64,000 nt of DNA from Symsagittifera roscoffensis (Eukaryota; Xenacoelomorpha; Acoela; Convolutidae): contig NC_087067.1 in NCBI RefSeq assembly GCF_963678635.1, forward strand, positions 7,361,716-7,425,715, in the 5' to 3' direction. Below are positions 35,481 to 48,041 of the stretch, piece by piece. Both the position numbers and the translations under genes were made by a program. Each line of letters opens with the position of its first letter. Within the stretch, counting starts at the first letter, position 1. Below the pieces are notes generated by a model. The model was given only the letters and a program-made list of their open reading frames with translations, made no database searches and had not been told where the DNA came from.

Positions 35481-35485
35481 TTTTC

Positions 35486-35674
35486 CTAGTGAAAAAAATT
35501 ATGTTTATTGTAATATTCTTCAAGGAAAAGAATTAAAAGGATTGTTGCTAAGGCGAATGTGATTATTGCCTTTTTTATACATTTGCACATTGTCAATATT
35601 AGGGATGATAAAAATGTTATAAAAATTACAAATAGTAAAAAAATATCTGTTCTACTAAAAATTGTTTGTATCAT
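35486..35674 (-). CDS. Small membrane protein, 62 aa (A)
   Basis: Intact in A and closely similar to the 62 aa ORF of B at 57837-58025. Two hydrophobic stretches (IFLLFVIFITFLSSLIL and IITFALATILLILFL) flank a short basic loop with Cys and Lys (CKCIKK), suggesting a two-pass hairpin membrane protein. Survival of this frame while the neighbouring genes decayed may be chance, given its length. Confidence 0.5.
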   Translation of the reverse strand: MIQTIFSRTDIFLLFVIFITFLSSLILTMCKCIKKAIITFALATILLILFLEEYYNKHNFFH

Positions 35675-36489
35675 TTAAATAAACTTTGGGTTATCGTACC
35701 TGTGACTATGGTCAATGATTTGGGAAAATTGGAGCTATATTTCAAATAGGGAGTAGAAAATTTAAAAAATGTTGCAAAAAATGATTAAAATTATTATAAA
35801 AATTCAAAGGTATCAAAGAGAAATATGAATAGAAGTTTAAATATTGTGAAAAAGTTTATGAAAATGTTGAAAATTGTATTTTTAAAGATATTGACTGATC
35901 GAGAGAAGTGCATTTAAGAAATTATTTCTTGGTCGAATATTTTTTGTTGTTTGGGGCGATTTTCAAGTGTGGTCGAGTTATTTATTGATTTTTTGACAAG
36001 TGGGTTGAGTTTTGTGAAAAGTTGTTGGGGGCTAATTTTATGGTGTTCGGGAGATCGTCTTTGCTTTGTCAGGTGATCTGAGGTATTTTTGAGATTTTGT
36101 ACTTTAGGCTATATTAATACTGTCGTATTTTTACTTTAGGTTAATTTATCATTTTTGGTTGGGGGGTTTTTGAGGTCTAAGTTGGGAAAATATTGTTGAT
36201 CTTTGCGTTATTAGATAAGGGAGGGTTATGATATTATGGTGGTATTTATTTTAGTTGTCAAGTCTGAGTATTTTGCTTATTTTTGACCTGGAGGTTGTAA
36301 AGTTATAGTTATAGATATGCCTGGAGTTTAATATCTTTCGTCTAATTGGTTGGTGTTATAGTTATAGAAGGTGACGGAATGAATGAATTCTATTGGCTGA
36401 ATTTGAACTAGAATTGTTGCGTTTTTTGTCAGCATGTTATTTTGAAAAATGAAGATTCAATATGATCGAGAGGTGCGAGGATTTTAAAA
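35675..36489 (-). other. Non-coding stretch between pol end and small membrane ORF (A)
   Basis: Matches 58026-58849 of B. The upstream 76 aa membrane ORF of B is degenerate here. Contains a repeated ACTTTAGGCTA/ACTTTAGGTTA motif and no other frame. Confidence 0.5.
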
Positions 36490-37077
36490 TTAAAGTCGTT
36501 TTTGAAATTCAACTTTCTTTAATATTTTAGATTGTGGGATGAATGTTTTGTAGTTTTTACGTGGTTGATTTCTAAGTCGTGATGACTCTCTATGTTCTGA
36601 TTTCTCGACTTGTTCTTGTGGTAAAATTTTTTCTATCATTTTCCTATTTTTCCTTTCTTTTTGAGGTAATTTTTGATCTAGCTTTTTTGTATTGTTTTGA
36701 GTTGTAGTTGGTTTTTTATTTTTTTTTCCATGGTGAATGTCGTTTTGTTCATTTATTTCTTTTTCCGTATGTGGGTGATTTTGAAAAACTTTTAAACCTG
36801 TGAAAGAATATAATTGAGTTAATTCGCGTAGTGCGTATTCTTTTGGGTAGTAAGGCAATAGATTGTTCCGATGTTGAACAATTTCTTTTTGGTTTGAATC
36901 GGTGATTTTATATGTTAAGTCAGTGGGTTTGGCAATTATTTGGTATGGTCCTTTGCGAAGGGGTTGTAATTTTTCAGAAATTCCTTTTTGTGTATTAAAA
37001 TTAAGTATTAGGACAAATGTTCCAATTTTTAAGTCTGAGGCTGGTGTAAAGCGTGAATTAACTTGTTCGTTAATGTT
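36490..37077 (-). pseudogene. Integrase C-terminal GPY/F region and pol tail (A)
   Basis: Encodes the integrase C-terminal module (a GPYQIIAKPTD-type GPY/F motif lies within 36900-36980) followed by a charged Lys/Gln/Asn-rich tail that ends KILKKVEFQKRL. A stop codon at 37078 separates it from the integrase core. The same region is intact in B as the end of the 702 aa fusion. Confidence 0.75.
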
Positions 37078-38213
37078 TTACCTTTGTAACAATTTTTTTG
37101 TTCCTCTTTGGTAAATTTCATTGTGTTTTTTATCTCTATTTAAAATCCATTCGGTGTGTGTGCCGGAGTCTAAATTATGGATTTGTGGGTGATGAAAATG
37201 ATCTTTATCATGCGTGTGTAAAGGTAGGTTATAACAAACTGAGTCTTTATTTGGTTGGCAATAACCTTGTGCATTTTTATGAGAGTTTGCTGTAAACATG
37301 ATTGGTTTACGTGGCTTTTGATTAAAAACCATTTCGTATGGTGACATTCCTAGAGTTGTCGTAATTTGTGAATTATATGCTAAGGGAAATTTTACATCTG
37401 CTGACCATTCTGTGTATCTTGTATCATTTCCATTTATGATACATCTAAGATATTCTTGTAGTGAACGGTTCATACCTTCGACTAAACCGTTCGTCCAAGG
37501 TGCATGAGATGAACGTGGTTTATTTTTGATGTTATATAAGTGACATAGTGTGATGATTTCAGTATTTATGAATTCTGTACCGTTATCTGTAACTAAGATT
37601 TCGGGTAATCCGAATTTAGCTATCCAGTGTTCAGAAAGTGTTGTGTAACCATGATAAGCATTACAATGTGGTACTGGGTTGAGTGCTACATAATGTGTAA
37701 ATGCAACAACAATTACCATAATGTAGGAGTTTCCTTCAGAGGATGGTGAAATTGGTCCTTTGAAATACGATGGTTAAAATATAAACTTTGTCCTTTAAAA
37801 TCTTGTTTTTGTGCTATTTGTTTTTGATTTGGATAAGGTTTATTTAGCTAACATACTATACAATCATCGCATAATACTTTTATCCAAATTGGTGCATTTG
37901 GGAAACAAAATTTTTGTGTAAAGTTTGAATATGTTTTCTCGGATCCAGAGTGTCCTTTAGTATTTTGTGTATGTGAAATGTTAAAAGCTATTAGTATCAT
38001 ACTTAAAGGGAGACAGGGAACTGTAGAATCATTTAATTGATATTCTAGAAGGTCTGTGTTTTCATTAATTGTTGTATTATTAAATTTTCGGAAATATCGG
38101 AGCAGTGTTTTATTTCCTAAAATTGTGGTATCTGCTTTTACGGGCTTAGTTTTGTATTTGTGCCATGATTTTAGTTGTCTAATTACTGGGTCAAGATTTT
38201 GATATTGTTTCAA
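37078..38213 (-). pseudogene. Integrase zinc domain and catalytic core (A)
   Basis: The N-terminal zinc-binding domain shows HTQNTKGHSG followed by CDDCIVC (frame 37848-38213). The core (frame 37078-37719) shows LVTDNGTEF and, at the expected spacing, the E in NGLVEGMNRSLQEYL, i.e. the second D and the E of DDE. The first D is not visible: the segment between the two frames is frameshifted, and the usual Asp of the VxDxFTHY block is replaced (VVAFTHY). It would insert cDNA into the host chromosome in an intact relative. Confidence 0.8.
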
Positions 38214-38429
38214 GAGTTCAAGTGTAATTTTGTCTGTTGGAGGGAGAAAAATATTTTCAATTTCTAATTTTGATAGGGGAATTGTATCAAGTGGGTCATG
38301 GAGGTCAAAAACTTGATTTATTGTGTATTTTGAATCATCTGTTTGTGGTCCTGATAAATTTATTTTATCAGTTAAATTTTCTTTTTCAATGCGAGTGTTG
38401 TTTTATTCGTTTTTGTTGGGTGTTATTTT

Positions 38430-40136
38430 TTATCCATTGTGAGTATGGAATTGGTTTGAAGTTGATGTTCCTAGTAGATCAACTTCGTAGTGATTATTTT
38501 GGCAATTTAAGTAAAGTGGGAAATGTTGTAGGTTATTTATTTGTGATTGTTCAATGTCAGTTTTTACTGCATATTTGCATTCTAGTCGGGGTGATGTTTC
38601 GTCTTTTGCTAGGTAAATTTTTATACTGTTTGGTTGTTTTGGTATTTCAACTGTAGTTTTTCGTGTAAGTAATTCAGGTGGTGTATTTCGACTTAATGTA
38701 TCTGGTAATGCAAGATTCTTTCCTGCTGTCCAAACTATATGTAAGTTTGGAAATTTCATTAGAATTAATTGAAATCTATAAACTCGGTGATTGGGATTTG
38801 ACTTTTGTGTAAAGAGAAAAATGATTGGTTTATGATCTGTGAATGGAATTGTTGGATGTTTTGATCCAAGTATCATAAATTCATATTCTGTAAGTGAAAA
38901 AATTATAGCTGTACATTCTCTCATTAGAGTCGAGAGTCGTAGTTCTGCTTGTGTGAATAATCGGGAATTTGCTGATATAAGGTTCATTTTATTTGTACCA
39001 CTATGTGATTGTAGTAATGCTGCGCCGATGCCAAAATTTGAAGCATCGCACATTGCATAGAATGGTTGAATTGGATCTGGAATTGTGTTTGAAATTTGAT
39101 CAGTTAAAAGTTTTTTAATTTCTTCAAATAGTGTTTGATGTTCAGTGGTCCATTCAAAATTATTTTGTTGTCTGAGGATATTATAGAACGGTCTTAAATA
39201 TAATTGCATTTTATAAACGTACTTGCTTAAGAAATTTAACATTCCAAGGAATTCTTGGATTTTTTTTGTTTGTTGGTGGTTGAAGTTTTTGAGTAGCATC
39301 AATGCGTGATTTTAATGGAGTGATTGTGTTTCTTTCTATATTATGTCCTAAAATTTTAACTCGTGTTAAAAAGAAGTGTGATTTATCGGGGGCGGCCTTC
39401 AGATTTTTGTTCTGAAGTATTTTATGATATTGCTCTAAAACTGTAAACATTTCTTCTTTTGTCTGTGATTGCATAGAAACATCATCCAAATAGGTGATTG
39501 CGTTTTTCTTGAGTATTAGTGGTCTAAAAAATTTACTCATAAAAGCTGAAAATGCTGCTGGTCCTATGGAAATTCCATAGAATAGGCGGTTGAATTCATA
39601 TTGTTGATTTCCAATAACAAATTGTGTTAAACGTCGTGATTGTTCATCTAGTGGCATTTGATTGTATGCACTATTCATATCTGCGGTTGTAAAATATTTT
39701 CCGTTTATTTTTGTTAAGATAACTTGTATTGGTTCAATAGGCCAATTGCATTTCGATTAGTCAATTAGTGAATTGAGGTATCTAGCGTCTAAAACTATTT
39801 TTAATGATTCTCCTTTTGCTAGAATGATAACAGGGTTAATAAATGTGTTACCTTTTGGTTGTTCTTCTTTATTTACTGGTGAGATAATTTTGTATTGTTC
39901 TAAAATATCAAAAAATCTATTTACTTTGTCGTGTAAATAAATTGGTACTTAACTAGCTCTTTGTTTTTGAAAACTGCGTCAGGTTTTAACGGGAGATGTA
40001 GTGATGAACTGATTTTCCCAACTTCAAATTTTGATGTTGCGTAGACTGTTGAATATTTCAACAGTTGTTTTGCTAGTTGTCAAATTCGATTTGTGTAATT
40101 TGTGAGTGTTCAAAATTAAACATCGTTAAAAATTTT
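38430..40136 (-). pseudogene. RT-RNase H, 3'-side copy of internal duplication (A)
   Basis: RT palm with FYGISIGPAAFSAFM and the catalytic AITYLDDV (frame 39211-39678), then RNase H (frame 38430-39302) with the acidic residues in CDASNFG, LMRECTA, FTDHKPI and LPDTLSR. An in-frame stop follows LNSLID in the RT finger region near 39757. The same stop is in the other copy, so it predates the duplication. One frameshift separates RT from RNase H. Confidence 0.85.
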
Positions 40137-40831
40137 TGTTATTCTTTTTCGTAATTTGTTATATTGAACGTTGGTTTAAAATATGGTGTTTTTGTGAAAT
40201 AATTTGTGTTTCACTTTTCATTGCTTATTATATTATTTATGGTTAATTCTTCGTCAAGAACTGTGGATTGGCAAATATCTAATAATTGGAGTATATTATT
40301 TACGCGGTAGGCTACTTCATATATGGGTGAGATTGTAGCGTTTGTTTCACAATATCCTTAAAGTCCTAAGGATAATATTACTTGATACGGTGTATTGTTA
40401 TACACGTGTAACGAAATGATGTCGGAATTCGTGTTTTTCAAATATTTTATAGATGAGATCGTGATTTTGGAAAAATTGTGAATAGGTTTAAATTCAAAGT
40501 CTGACATAAAAAATTGTTGTTTATTTTGACTTTTATCATATTGGTGAACTTGTTTTATTAAAAAATTATATATATTTCCTGATAATGGTTTCAGGTGTTT
40601 TCGTTGTTGGTTATAAATTGGATAAAGTTTTGAGAAGAATGGTGGTTGTTTATTTAATCTTTGAAAAAATGTTAGACCTGTACTTTTTGTTTTTGTGTAT
40701 TTATCTTTGATTAGTATTTTACTATTTAAGATGTTGATTGTTGGTATGTATTTTGATATAAATGGTATGCCAATGATATTGTGCTTAAATCAGTAATATG
40801 AAATATTTGTTGAAATGGTTTGTTTAGAATT

Positions 40832-41533
40832 TTATTTTGTTCCATTGTTCTTTGTCCAATTTTCCTTTGTCCATTTTCCATTGTCCAATTTTCCATTGTC
40901 CATTGTTAAAATTAAACTGTTTGGTTGTTTTGGTATTTCAACTGTAGTTTTTCGTGTAAGTAATTCAGGTGGTGTATTTCGACTTAATGTATCTGGTAAT
41001 GCAAGATTCTTTCCTGCTGCCCAAACTATATGTAAGTTTGGAAATTTCATTAGAATTAATTGAAATCTATAAAATCGGTGATTGGGATTTGATTTTTGTG
41101 TAAAGAGAAAAATGATTGGTTTATGATCTGTGAATAGAATTGTTGGATGTTTTGATCCAAGTATCATAAATTCATATTCTGTAAGTGTAAAAATTATAGC
41201 TGTACATTCTCTCATTAGAGTCGAGAGTCGTAGTTCTGCTTGTGTGAATAATCGGGAATTTGCTGATATAAGGTTCATTTTATTTGTACCACTATGTGAT
41301 TGTAGTAATGCTGCGCCAATGCCAAAATTTGAAGCATCGCACATTGCATAGAATGGTTGAATTGGATCTGGAAGTGTGTTTGAAATTTGTTCAGTTAAAA
41401 GTTTTTTAATTTCTTCAATTCGTGTTTGATGTTCAGTGGTCCATTCAAAATTATTTTGTTGTCTGAGGATATTATAGAACGGTCTTAAATGTATTTGCAT
41501 TTTATAAACGTACTTGCTTAAGAAATTTAACAT
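40832..41533 (-). pseudogene. RNase H, 5'-side copy of internal duplication (A)
   Basis: Same RNase H as at 38430-39302, with acidic motifs CDASNFG, LMRECTA, LFTDHKPI and LPDTLSR. Its C-terminal end runs out of element sequence into the duplication filler (DNGKLDNGKW... repeats), a visible artefact of the junction. Confidence 0.85.
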
Positions 41534-42416
41534 TCCAAGGAATTCTTGGATTTTTTTTTGTTTGTTGGTGGTTGAAGTTTTTGAGTAGCATCAATGCGTG
41601 ATTTTAATGGAGTGATTGTGTTTCTTTCTATATTATGTCCTAAAAATTTAACTCGTGTTAAAAAGAAGTGTGATTTATCGGGGGCGGCCTTCAGATTTTT
41701 GTTCTGAAGTATTTTATGATATTGCTCTAAAACTGTAAACATTTCTTCTTTTGTCTGTGATTGCATAAAAACATCATCCAAATAGGTGATTGCGTTTTTC
41801 ATGAGTATTAGTGGTCTAAAAATTTTACTCATAAAAGCTGAAAATGCTGCTGGTCCTATAGAAATTCCATAGAATAGGCGGTTGAATTCATATTGTTGAT
41901 TTCCAATAACAAATTTTGTTAAACGTCGTGATTGTTCATCTAGTGGCATTTGATTGTATGCACTATTCATATCTGCGGTTGTAAAATATTTTCCGTTTAT
42001 TTTTGTTAAGATAACTTGTATTGGTTCAATAGGCCAATTGCATTTCGATTAGTCAATTAGTGAATTGAGGTATCTAGCGTCTAAAACTATTTTTAATGAT
42101 TCTCCTTTTGCTAGAATGATAACAGGGTTAATAAATGTGTTACCTTTTGGTTGTTCTTCTTTATTTACTGGTGAGATAATTTTGTATTGTTCTAAAATAT
42201 CAAAAAATCTATTTACTTTGTCGTGTAAATGAATTGGTACTTTACTAGCTCTTTGTTTTTGAAAACTGCGTCAGGTTTTAACGGGAGATGTAGCGATGAA
42301 CTGATTTTCCCAACTTCAAATTTTGATGTTGCGTAGACTGTTGAATATTTCAACAGTTGTTTTGCTAGTTTGTCAAATTCGATTTGTGTAATTTGTGAGT
42401 GTTCAAAATTAAACAT
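41527..42416 (-). pseudogene. Reverse transcriptase, 5'-side copy (A)
   Basis: Finger region from FEVGKISSSLHLPL (frame 42213-42416) through the LDARYLNSLID block with an in-frame stop, then the palm (frame 41527-41970) with MNSAYNQMPL, FYGISIGPAAFSAF, catalytic YLDDVFMQSQ and the FLGHNIERN block. The motif order and the position of RNase H after it are those of Ty3/gypsy pol. Confidence 0.85.
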
Positions 42417-42650
42417 CGTTAAAAATTTTTGTTATTCTTTTTCGTAATTTGTTATATTGAACGTTGGTTTAAAATATGGTGTTTTTGTGAAATAATTTGT
42501 GTTTCACTTTTCATTGCTTATTATATTATTTATGGTTAATTCTTCGTCAAGAACTGTGGATTGGCAAATATCTAATAATTGGAGTATATTATTTACGCGG
42601 TAGGCTACTTCATATATGGGTGAGATTGTAGCGTTTGTTTCACAATATCC

Positions 42651-43385
42651 TTAAAGTCCTAAGGATAATATTACTTGATACGGTGTATTGTTATACACGT
42701 GTAACGAAATGATGTCGGAATTCGTGTTTTTCAAATATTTTATAGATGAGATCGTGATTTTGGAAAAATTGTGAATAGGTTTAAATTCAAAGTCTGACAT
42801 CAAAAATTGTTGTTTATTTTGACTTTTATCATATTGGTGAACTTGTTTTATTAAAAAATTATATATATTTCCTGATAATGGTTTCAGGTGTTTTCGTTGT
42901 TGGTTATAAATTGGATAAAGTTTTGAGAAGAATGGTGGTTGTTTATTTAATCTTTGAAAAAATGTTAGACCTGTACTTTTTGTTTTTGTGTATTTATCTT
43001 TGATTAGTATTTTACTATTTAAGATGTTGATTGTTGGTATGTATTTTGATATAAATGGTATGCCAATGATATTGTGCTTAATATCAGTAATATGAAATAT
43101 TTGTTGAAATGATTTGCTTAGAATTTTATTTTGTTCCATTGTTCTTGTGGGGAGAAGGAATAATTGGATTTTTCCGTAATTTACTAATGTTGATCCTTGT
43201 GATGTTGCTTGTTTACTAGAGGTTGCAAGAGGCGTTAATTTTGGATGTAATGTTTTGATTTCATTCCATGTGGGAATATTAATTATGTTTGATTCTGCTC
43301 CTGAATCAATTAAAAAATCAATTTCAAGATCTGGTGGTTGAAATTCTTTGTTTCTTGGACTTTCTAAGAGAAATGGTTTGTCCAA
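42651..43385 (-). pseudogene. Aspartic protease region of pol (A)
   Basis: An open stretch of 244 codons with the retroviral aspartic protease signature FLIDSGAES at residues 24-32 (catalytic Asp at 27) and, about 85 residues later, HNIIGIPFI, which corresponds to the (I/L)(L/I)G flap-side motif. It would process Gag-Pol in an intact element. It is part of a larger gag-pol frame broken on both sides, so its first Met is not a real start. Confidence 0.8.
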
Positions 43386-43717
43386 ATTTTTTATCTGGGT
43401 TGTTCTTTTGGTTTATTTTGATAAATATGATTTGTGTTTGAACATTTTGTTTTGTCTTTTTCATCGGGTTTAATTACCGTGCTAATTTTGTTTACTTCTT
43501 GTGTAGTTTGTGTAGTATCGATGGGTTCAATATAATAATTGTGAAGGAGTTCCACTTTATTTTCATATATATGTGATGTAAAAGGTGTGATATGATAGGT
43601 TCATAGTCGTTTTCGACTGTTATCATATTTACGGAGATAGTATTTTCTGTATCACTTTCTGTATCTGATGATCCACAGTTTATTTGATTTAGTTGTAGTT
43701 GGTTACTTCCTGTGTCA

Positions 43718-45438
43718 TCAATACCTGGGGGTCTGATGCTGTTTCTTCATTTGACTGTACTTGATTAATATGTCTTTGATGTTTTGGTGTACTACTTCTG
43801 TATCGATGTTTAGAATTATTATAATGGTTATTATTCCCATGTGGTGACTGGGAATAATTTCTATATTGATTATTATAACTTGAACTTCGATTTTGTGAAT
43901 TGTTCCGTGATCTGTTTTGATAATTGTCATTTGATCTGTGATAGTTTGATCTATTATACGAGTTATTTCTTGATCGATTGTTCGGGTATTTCTGATTTCG
44001 ATTGTTCGAATAACTTCAATTTCTATTATGTGAATAGTTTCTATTCCTGTTGTATAATGAATTTCGTGATTGATTATTCGAATAGTGTTTATTTCTTGGG
44101 TTTGATTGGGAATGGGATCTAGAAACAAATTGTGTTGCATTGGAATTTGATCTTGAATAGTTATTTTGACTATTTGATCGATTATAATTATTTTGTGAAG
44201 AATTTTGTGTGTTTCTTCGTTATGTGATCTTCCTCTATAACTTGAGTTATATGGTGATTGATTCCTTGTGTAATTGGTGTTGTTCGGAAGTGGTTTTCCT
44301 GAACTGTTATTACTATATATATGTTTGTTTGGTAGACTTTGATCTTTTTTCATATATTGATAGAACGATATATTTGGTTCTTTATGCTTTTGAGGTTTAT
44401 TCTGATTATCTTGTTGTTTTTGTCTACATTCGGAAATACTGTGTCCGTATCGTCGGCAAAAATTACACCATTTTTTGAAGGATGGTTTGCCTTTAAAATT
44501 TGGATGTTTTCATAGATATTTAGTATTTCAGTGATTTTTTCAATTAGGTCTGTATTTGATTCCTGTATGTTATTTATTTGTGTAGTGTTTGTTTCAATTC
44601 GATTAACATTTTGTAGTTTTAGATTTTCTGTTTCTTCAAGTTTCATTGTGATTTCCGCTTGCTCTAGTTTATCTACTAGTTTTCGAAAATCTAAATCTGG
44701 CTCTCGAATTGAGGAAGGATGAGATGCTCTCTTTTTTATTGCTATTTTCCTTAATTGAGGTGTTAATGTCATCATTAAAATTTCTGTCATTTTTGTGTTT
44801 TTATAGTCATGTGTATTAAGTGAATATGCTTTTCGAACTAGTGTTTCGATGCGTGCTGCTAATTGTTCGATAGTTTCATTTGGTAATCTGCGAATTTCAT
44901 TACATAAAACTCTTTGGTGTTGTTTATTTCTTTCGGAGTCAAACATTTTTGAAAATTCTTGTGTAAATCTTTTCCAGTCTGATTTTATTTCTATAGGTAA
45001 TACTGAAAATCATTTTTGAGCTGCGCCATCTAAGGTTGTTTGTATCAATGCTGTGCGTCTATGTATCCAATTTTGATGTAGTGGCGTATTAATTGGCTCA
45101 GGTCCTATATTTACAATTAAATTTGCTGTTACTGCATTTAAATAATCTTCTACAGAGTATTCAGGATCTGTTCCTGTAAATACCATCAGTGGTTTATTGG
45201 ATGTTATTGATGATCCACCCATGAGGTATGGATTCATTGTCATCTGTAGTGATTCTGCGGCATTTGGCATTTGCGAAAATTTTGAAAGTTGATTTTTTGT
45301 TATTTCGTGTTGCTGAAGATAATATGCAAGCGGTATTTCATTTTGCATTTGAGTTGGTTGATAAGAATGCATTGACATTGGATTTTGTGCTTGTATTGGT
45401 TGAAAAGATTGTGTGTTGAATGGATTTTGTAAATGCAT
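43718..45438 (-). pseudogene. Gag capsid and nucleocapsid (A)
   Basis: Frames 45010-45438 and 44350-44946 together show a Retrotrans_gag-type capsid (VFTGTDPEYSVEDYLNAV ... IRRLPNETIEQLAARI), split by a stop at 45010. After a frameshift comes a zinc knuckle, C-X2-C-X4-H-X4-C, at 44426-44467 (CNFCRRYGHSISEC), then an Asn/Ser/Arg-rich linker in the frame of 43718-44353 that also shifts. This entire region is absent from element B. Confidence 0.85.
44426..44467 (-). other. CCHC zinc knuckle of nucleocapsid (A)
   Basis: Fourteen codons CNFCRRYGHSISEC match C-X2-C-X4-H-X4-C exactly. This RNA-binding motif is diagnostic of retroviral and retrotransposon Gag. Confidence 0.9.
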
Positions 45439-45468
45439 TTGTTGTGGATGTTGTACATCTGTTGGGTT

Positions 45469-47001
45469 TTAAGGGTAAATTTTCATATTTCGAGATGGTT
45501 GAGATTGTCGTGGTCTTTGTGTGCGATATTCTTTAGTATATGGTGCAAAAATATCTGGTTGGTGATAATCATCTTCATCGGATGATAAATAGTTTGTATT
45601 AAATGGTGTATGTTGGTTATTTTTATTTTGTTGGAAGAATGGGTAATTTTCAGTATAATCCTGTGTAGGTTGTGGATTATCTGGAAAATTTACTGAATTC
45701 GTCGATGTTTTCGGAAGATTCCAATAATGAGAACATACGTGATTTAAATTCTGTGTATTTTTTCGGGGAGGTTGATTTGTTCTTTGTTTGTGAGCATAAT
45801 TATAATTATGTTCTGCAAAGGTGTTTCCTGTGAAGGATTTTCGTGTTTTTGACGGTACTGTCATTGGTCTATATGTTTGATAATCCATATGTGAATATTT
45901 TGGAGCAACCGAAGGTTTAACGGTTGATTGTAAGGTTACTTGTGCCAGTGAAGTATTTGTATTTCATGGTGTTGTTAAATTTGGGTGTATTGGTGAAATA
46001 CTTTGTTGTGTAGTTGTTGTTGTTTGGACAATTTCTTCATTTATGAAGTGTGATGGTGTTTGAATATCTTGTTGTGTAAGATTTCTAGTTCCATTAAGGT
46101 TTTCATTGTGTATGACGGTCGAATTTAAACTGTTATTTCGTGTATCAGGTAAAAATGTAATGTAGTTTAATGGTGTTGCATCAATGGTTAGTGGTATTAC
46201 TTTTACATAATCTCTGTGATAAGATATTGTACTTATTGCTTGACTCGAGATAGATTGTGGAATATTTATAAATGTAGGATGAGACCATTCAGGGTCCCAA
46301 ACGTAGTCTGATTGTTCTGTAATGGCAGTGTCATCATTTGAATTTTGAGGTCTGAAATTTTTTCTTGCTTGTGAAATTAAGTCTAAATTATGTGTGAAAT
46401 AATCTATTATAAACCATGCCAAAATTTTTTGTAAGTCATGTTTAGTGTGTTGTGAAACATCATTTTTAGTGAAATTTTCTTTGATTATATGTAAGAAAGT
46501 TGAAAATAATGTAATAAGTTCGTACTTTTGTATGTTTGGATATTTCAGTTGGTGAGATACTTTATAATTCTGTTTTTTCTAATATAGAGATATAGGTATA
46601 TATTATTGCAAAAACTTCACTAGTGAATACAGAATTTGCTCTTTGTGAATTATGATATTGTATGCTTTTGATATATTCTAGGAATACTTTTGAAAATTCT
46701 AATTCAAGATCGTCTGTTTGAATTACATTTTTACGATGGTTCGTATTTGGTGTGCTGAATTCTATGGTGTAGATTCCATATTGTTGTGTTAGGTTACATA
46801 TGTCTTTCAATTAATGTTCAATAATTTGTCTTTTGATTTTTACATCTGGGAATTCTGCTTTGCATGGGTGATTCCGGGTTCAAACAAATTTACAAGTAAA
46901 TTCTTGCAAAAATCATGTTGCCCTCTATTATCGGGTGCATCTATGAGGAAGGGGTAAACCTCTTCGTCATCTGGACTATCGTCACTTTGAGTGTGGCTCA
47001 T
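45469..47001 (-). pseudogene. Gag-like ORF2 N-terminal region (A)
   Basis: Begins at the ATG at 46999-47001 and aligns with the first ~440 residues of the 702 aa protein of B. It is broken by a stop after RQIIEH near 46812 and by frameshifts (frames 46562-46810, 45964-46422, 45469-45888). It has no recognised domain and lies upstream of the true capsid, where a matrix-like domain would be expected. A stop at 45469 separates it from the capsid frame. Confidence 0.7.
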
Positions 47002-47443
47002 TTTTTTGTTTGATGACTGTTAAAATATAGCTATCAATGTGTCTAATTGGTTGATTCCCGTTATACAGGTGTACTGGTTTGTGTTTGTATTGCGTTTTTA
47101 TTCTTCTTTTTCCTCTTTTTGATGAGTTTGAAGTTGTTTCTGAATCGGAAAAATATAATTGATCGTGAATGGGACAATTTTTATCAATTGATTCTTTTAA
47201 TTTGTAGAGTTCAGCTAAACTGCTGGTTTCTGATTCAGAAAATGCGTTTCTACTTTTTGAAAATCTTTTTCGTGTGATTTGTCTTTGTTTGTTTATAATT
47301 TTTCTTTTTATTGTTTGTCGTTTTGTTCTAATGTATCCAACTGTTTGTGTATGAGGTGTGATTACAAGATCGTATTTTTTGTTATCTATCTCACAGTTGT
47401 GTAAAACGATTGTTTGCTTATTTCCTAGATTTTTGAATGACAT
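46982..47443 (-). CDS. Basic ORF1, 153 aa (A)
   Basis: Intact and highly similar to the 155 aa ORF1 of B (60933-61400). It starts MSFKNLGNKQ and is rich in Lys/Arg (KRQTIKRKIINKQRQITRKR), with an acidic Ser/Glu-rich middle. It overlaps the ORF2 start by 20 bases in another frame. Probable nucleic-acid-binding first protein of the element; no family recognised. It is the best-preserved gene of element A. Confidence 0.6.
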   Translation of the reverse strand: MSFKNLGNKQTIVLHNCEIDNKKYDLVITPHTQTVGYIRTKRQTIKRKIINKQRQITRKRFSKSRNAFSESETSSLAELYKLKESIDKNCPIHDQLYFSDSETTSNSSKRGKRRIKTQYKHKPVHLYNGNQPIRHIDSYILTVIKQKNEPHSK

Positions 47444-47956
47444 AAGGTTTAGGATGAGGGATTCAAAAAGTTGTTAGTTATTTCTATTTTCTTAGATTGT
47501 TAGTCTTTACGATTTTTTGGTTAGCTTAACCTGGGTCTTTTTATTTAGGGTTGGAGAGAAAAGTATATCGATTCCGAAGAATAGTTTTTTACTTTCTCGT
47601 GGCTAGTCTGCTAAGGTGTTAGCTTACTTAATCTACTTAGGGGTAGTGATTGTGTTCAAGGGTTGGGGAATAGTAAATCGATCCACAAGGTTCAGGTATA
47701 ATTAGAACGCAAGTAGTTCGTTAGATACTATTTTAAACTTACTAAGTCTAAGATCTATCCTGGGTCTGGTAAGAGGAGGGTTCAAGTGAAGGATGAATAA
47801 CCGAAGTTCTTCACTGTTTATCTTAATTTGAATGGTTAGTTTTATTTAAAAATTTCTATTAATCTTGGGTCTTTTGGAAGGGCTGGATAGTGAATCGACG
47901 TTTGAGGTCGTTAGACACTTGCTAAATGGGTGGGGGAGAACAAAATTGTTCTTTTT

Positions 47957-48041
47957 GATCCAAGGATAGGCCTTGATGATCAGGTTTTAAATTTAGTGAA
48001 ATAGAAAATTAATTAAGATCCAAGGTTAAGCCTTGATGATC
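47957..48041 (-). promoter_or_regulatory. Paired 25-bp hairpin repeats in 5' leader (A)
   Basis: Two copies of GATCCAAGGATAGGCCTTGATGATC-type sequence at 47957-47981 and 48017-48041, spaced 60 bp. Each can fold through CAAGG/CCTTG. The rest of the leader (47444-48365) holds no open frame conserved with B. Confidence 0.6.

Larger units (their letters stand above)
38622..43146 (-). repeat. ~2.23 kb internal tandem duplication in element A
   Basis: 38622-40850 and 40915-43146 are nearly identical and in the same orientation, covering the C-terminal part of protease, RT and RNase H. The junction (40850-40915) is filled with about four iterations of a ~14 bp TTGTCCATTTTCC-type motif not found at the outer borders. 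Confidence 0.9.
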
